A stretch of 7,373 nucleotides of DNA from Chloroflexota bacterium. GTDB taxonomy: Bacteria > Chloroflexota > Anaerolineae > Anaerolineales > Villigracilaceae. The translations under genes and the position numbers were made by a program. Below are positions 6,287-7,373 of the stretch, piece after piece (the stretch's first letter is position 1; each line of letters opens with the position of its first letter). The stretch is taken from positions 1-7,373 of the forward strand of contig JAKANW010000131.1 in assembly GCA_021823555.1 (NCBI GenBank). The letters run 5' to 3'. Below the pieces are notes generated by a model. It made no database searches and was not told the DNA's origin. It worked only from the letters and a program-made list of their open reading frames with translations.

Positions 6287-6442
6287 CTAGCAGGCTGTCG
6301 GAGAGCAGTGTGTCACGAGGGGAAAACCGGTTTGAACCGCAAAGAGCGCGAAGAACGCGAAGTTTTAATGATTTTCTTGGCGTTCTTAGCGGGCTTCGCG
6401 GTAAAAAATGCCCGCCACTGGGGTTCTCCGACAAACTGCTAG
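6287..6442. mobile_element. MITE-like element with CTAG ends (no transposase)
   Basis: The ends CTAGCAGGCTGTCGGAGA (6287-6304) and TCTCCGACAAACTGCTAG (6425-6442) are inverted repeats matching at 16 of 18 positions. CTAG at 6287-6290 and again at 6439-6442 could be a 4-bp target duplication, leaving about 148 bp of element with 14-bp terminal repeats (12/14). Since CTAG is itself palindromic, it may instead belong to the repeats. The interior has no credible gene, only a second palindrome. This size and structure fit a non-autonomous element mobilised by a transposase encoded elsewhere. The source family is not identified. Confidence 0.55.
6336..6402. repeat. Large palindrome inside the MITE-like element
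   Basis: Two 27-nt arms (6336-6362 and 6376-6402) match as inverted repeats at 22 of 27 positions around a 13-nt T-rich loop. The left arm begins ACCGCAAAGAGCGCGAAGAA, similar to a repeat often seen in environmental bacterial genomes. In either direction the stem lacks a following T-run, so a terminator role is unlikely. Confidence 0.65.
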
Positions 6443-6477
6443 CGGGCGGTGCTAGGGAGTGCAGGTGTCGGGAGGAT

Positions 6478-6559
6478 GTGAGCGAAGCGAAGGGTCTCCT
6501 GTTCTTCTTGCGGAGATTCTTTGTCCAACAACCTACTTCTTGTTGGAAGAACAGGGGAT
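6478..6559. repeat. Dispersed-repeat-like segment with nested stems
   Basis: The segment opens with GTGAGCGAAGCGAAGGGTCT, resembling intergenic repeats widespread in Chloroflexota. The arms 6494-6507 and 6546-6559 pair over 14 positions including a perfect CCTGTTCTTC/GAAGAACAGG core. Inside, CCAACAA (6525-6531) and TTGTTGG (6540-6546) form a second perfect stem with an 8-nt loop. No coding potential was seen here. Confidence 0.55.
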
Positions 6560-6566
6560 ATCAATT

Positions 6567-6603
6567 GCAGGTCACGTTTCAAACGAGACCTGCTTTTAGT
6601 TTT
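6567..6603 (+). terminator. Rho-independent terminator of the ABC operon
   Basis: GCAGGTC (6567-6573) pairs perfectly with GACCTGC (6587-6593). After an A-A mismatch the stem continues as CGT/ACG closing a 5-nt loop. TTTTAGTTTT follows immediately (6594-6603). It is the first structure after the exporter genes that has both a stable stem and a T-tract. It ends 12 nt before the next gene, so it insulates that gene from exporter transcription. Confidence 0.72.
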
Positions 6604-6608
6604 ATAAT
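6603..6608 (+). promoter_or_regulatory. -10 element TATAAT of the pseudouridine synthase gene
   Basis: A perfect TATAAT begins at the last T of the terminator tract and ends 7 nt before the ATG at 6616. Transcription would start at or next to the first base of the start codon, giving a leaderless mRNA. No Shine-Dalgarno sequence is present, and the -35 position falls in the terminator stem with no TTGACA-like match. Confidence 0.5.
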
Positions 6609-6615
6609 ACTCTCC

Positions 6616-7373
6616 ATGGAAGAACGCTTGCAAAAAATTCTCGCTCAAGCTGGCTTTGGCTCACGCCGCGCCTGCGAATTGATCATCGAAGCCGGGCGCG
6701 TGCGTGTCAACGGACAAGCCGCCATCCTTGGCCAGAAAGCCGACGCTGCCAAAGACAAGATCAGTGTGGATGGCAGACTGATTCCGCGCGCTGAGTCATC
6801 GGTGTATATTGCGCTGAATAAGCCGCGCAATGTGCTTTCCGCTGTGGATGCCGAGGAGGGCGATGACCGCCGCACGGTGCGCAATCTGGTGGATGTGCCT
6901 GAACGCATCTACCCGGTGGGACGGCTGGACATTGACAGCGAGGGGCTGGTGCTGATGACCAACGACGGCGACCTGACCAACCGGTTAACGCATCCGCGCT
7001 ACGGCCACGAGAAGGAATATCGTGTCCTGCTGGCGCGCCGTCCCGACGAGGAGCAACTATCCACCTGGCGGCGCGGCGTGGTTCTCGAAGATGGCTACAA
7101 GACCGCGCCTGCCGACGTCCGCTTTGAGTCGATCTCGGGAAAAGGTGCCTGGGTGAGGGTGGTCATGGGCGAGGGACGCAAGCGCCAGATCCGCGAGATC
7201 GGGAGTTTGCTGGGGCTGCCGGTGGTGCGCATCCTGCGCGTCCGCATTGGCACATTGCGGTTGGGTTCGCTCAGGCCCGGTGAGTGGCGGCATCTCTCGC
7301 CTGAAGAAGTTTCCTCCCTGAAAGGCGAACGTTCCACCAGTTTGCCGCCTGCAAAGAGAAAATTTTCATCCAA
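6616..7373 (+). CDS. rluB: RsuA/RluB-family rRNA pseudouridine synthase (3' end cut by window edge)
   Basis: The enzyme converts a specific uridine of ribosomal RNA to pseudouridine. The visible 252 residues carry an N-terminal S4 RNA-binding domain (about 1-60, MEERLQKILAQAGFGSRRAC with RVRVNG) and a catalytic domain with LNKPRNVLS (67-75). The active-site block PVGRLDIDSEGLVLMTNDGD (100-119) contains the likely catalytic Asp105. The GEGRKRQIREI and RVRIGTLRLGSLRPGEWRHL motifs follow near the C-terminus. The remaining tail is basic and runs off the window without a stop. The family is clear. RluB (23S rRNA) rather than RsuA (16S rRNA) is an assumption, based on which member is usual in bacteria with a single copy. 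The ATG at 6616 is the only start that preserves the S4 domain; it lacks a Shine-Dalgarno sequence and follows a TATAAT by 7 nt. It is separate from the exporter operon because a terminator lies just upstream. Confidence 0.93.
   Translation, partial: MEERLQKILAQAGFGSRRACELIIEAGRVRVNGQAAILGQKADAAKDKISVDGRLIPRAESSVYIALNKPRNVLSAVDAEEGDDRRTVRNLVDVPERIYPVGRLDIDSEGLVLMTNDGDLTNRLTHPRYGHEKEYRVLLARRPDEEQLSTWRRGVVLEDGYKTAPADVRFESISGKGAWVRVVMGEGRKRQIREIGSLLGLPVVRILRVRIGTLRLGSLRPGEWRHLSPEEVSSLKGERSTSLPPAKRKFSS

Larger units (their letters stand above)
6278..6468. repeat. Outer inverted repeat split by a MITE-like insertion
   Basis: ACACCTGC (6278-6285) pairs perfectly with GCAGGTGT (6461-6468). CCTAGCA (6286-6292) pairs with TGCTAGG (6450-6456), with GAGT (6457-6460) left as a bulge. 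Further out CCTCCCGA (6248-6255) matches TCGGGAGG (6468-6475) perfectly. If the inner element 6291-6442 is removed, the left and right parts would form a compact hairpin with a 14-bp stem and the loop GGGCGGT. This suggests an older palindrome that was later interrupted. Confidence 0.55.

Noticed and set aside
6239..6442. 67-codon plus-strand open frame in the gap after the ABC genes
   Set aside because: It lies entirely within palindromic and MITE-like repeats, and its NRKEREEREV... stretch is a typical translation of such a repeat; no ribosome binding site supports it.
6234..6566. CRISPR array in the repeat-rich gap
   Set aside because: The repeats are inverted and of different types; there are no regularly spaced direct repeats and no cas genes nearby.

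Overview
The window looks like a chromosomal segment from a Chloroflexota (Anaerolineae-type) bacterium. This placement is an inference from protein style and base composition, and from short dispersed repeats, one of which reads PERSRR on the reverse strand, a peptide familiar from many Anaerolineae drafts. It is not proven by a marker gene. Two housekeeping RNA-biology genes sit at the edges: smpB (minus strand, C-terminal tail cut by the left edge) and an RsuA/RluB-type pseudouridine synthase (plus strand, cut by the right edge). Between them lies a divergent efflux and regulation module.

Layout: smpB (1-454, minus); a short gap; an MFS transporter (619-1875, minus; the frame stays open to a GTG at 1986); a divergent control region (1876-2054) with a nested inverted repeat and a near-consensus sigma70 promoter; a MarR-family regulator (2055-2507, plus); a 118-bp repeat-bearing gap; two ABC exporter half-transporters overlapping by 4 nt (2626-4398 and 4395-6233, plus); a 382-bp gap packed with palindromic and MITE-like sequences and closed by an intrinsic terminator; then the pseudouridine synthase (6616-7373, plus).

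The two ABC proteins read as one heterodimeric exporter with a degenerate and a canonical ATP site. The first subunit has Asp in place of the Walker B catalytic Glu and Gln in place of the switch His. The second has those residues intact but a deviant signature, LSQGQ. The MarR protein is probably the local regulator of the exporter operon and perhaps of the divergent MFS pump. That inference rests on position and on palindromes in the control region.

The main surprises are: (i) a dispersed repeat core that appears to have inserted in frame inside the nucleotide-binding domain of the degenerate ABC subunit; (ii) a roughly 150-bp MITE-like element with CTAG direct repeats that seems to have split an older hairpin downstream of the exporter operon; and (iii) three genes (smpB, MFS, pseudouridine synthase) whose start codons lie 6-7 nt after a TATAAT-like hexamer and have no Shine-Dalgarno sequence, which suggests leaderless transcripts. 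I did not find an obviously new multi-gene system.
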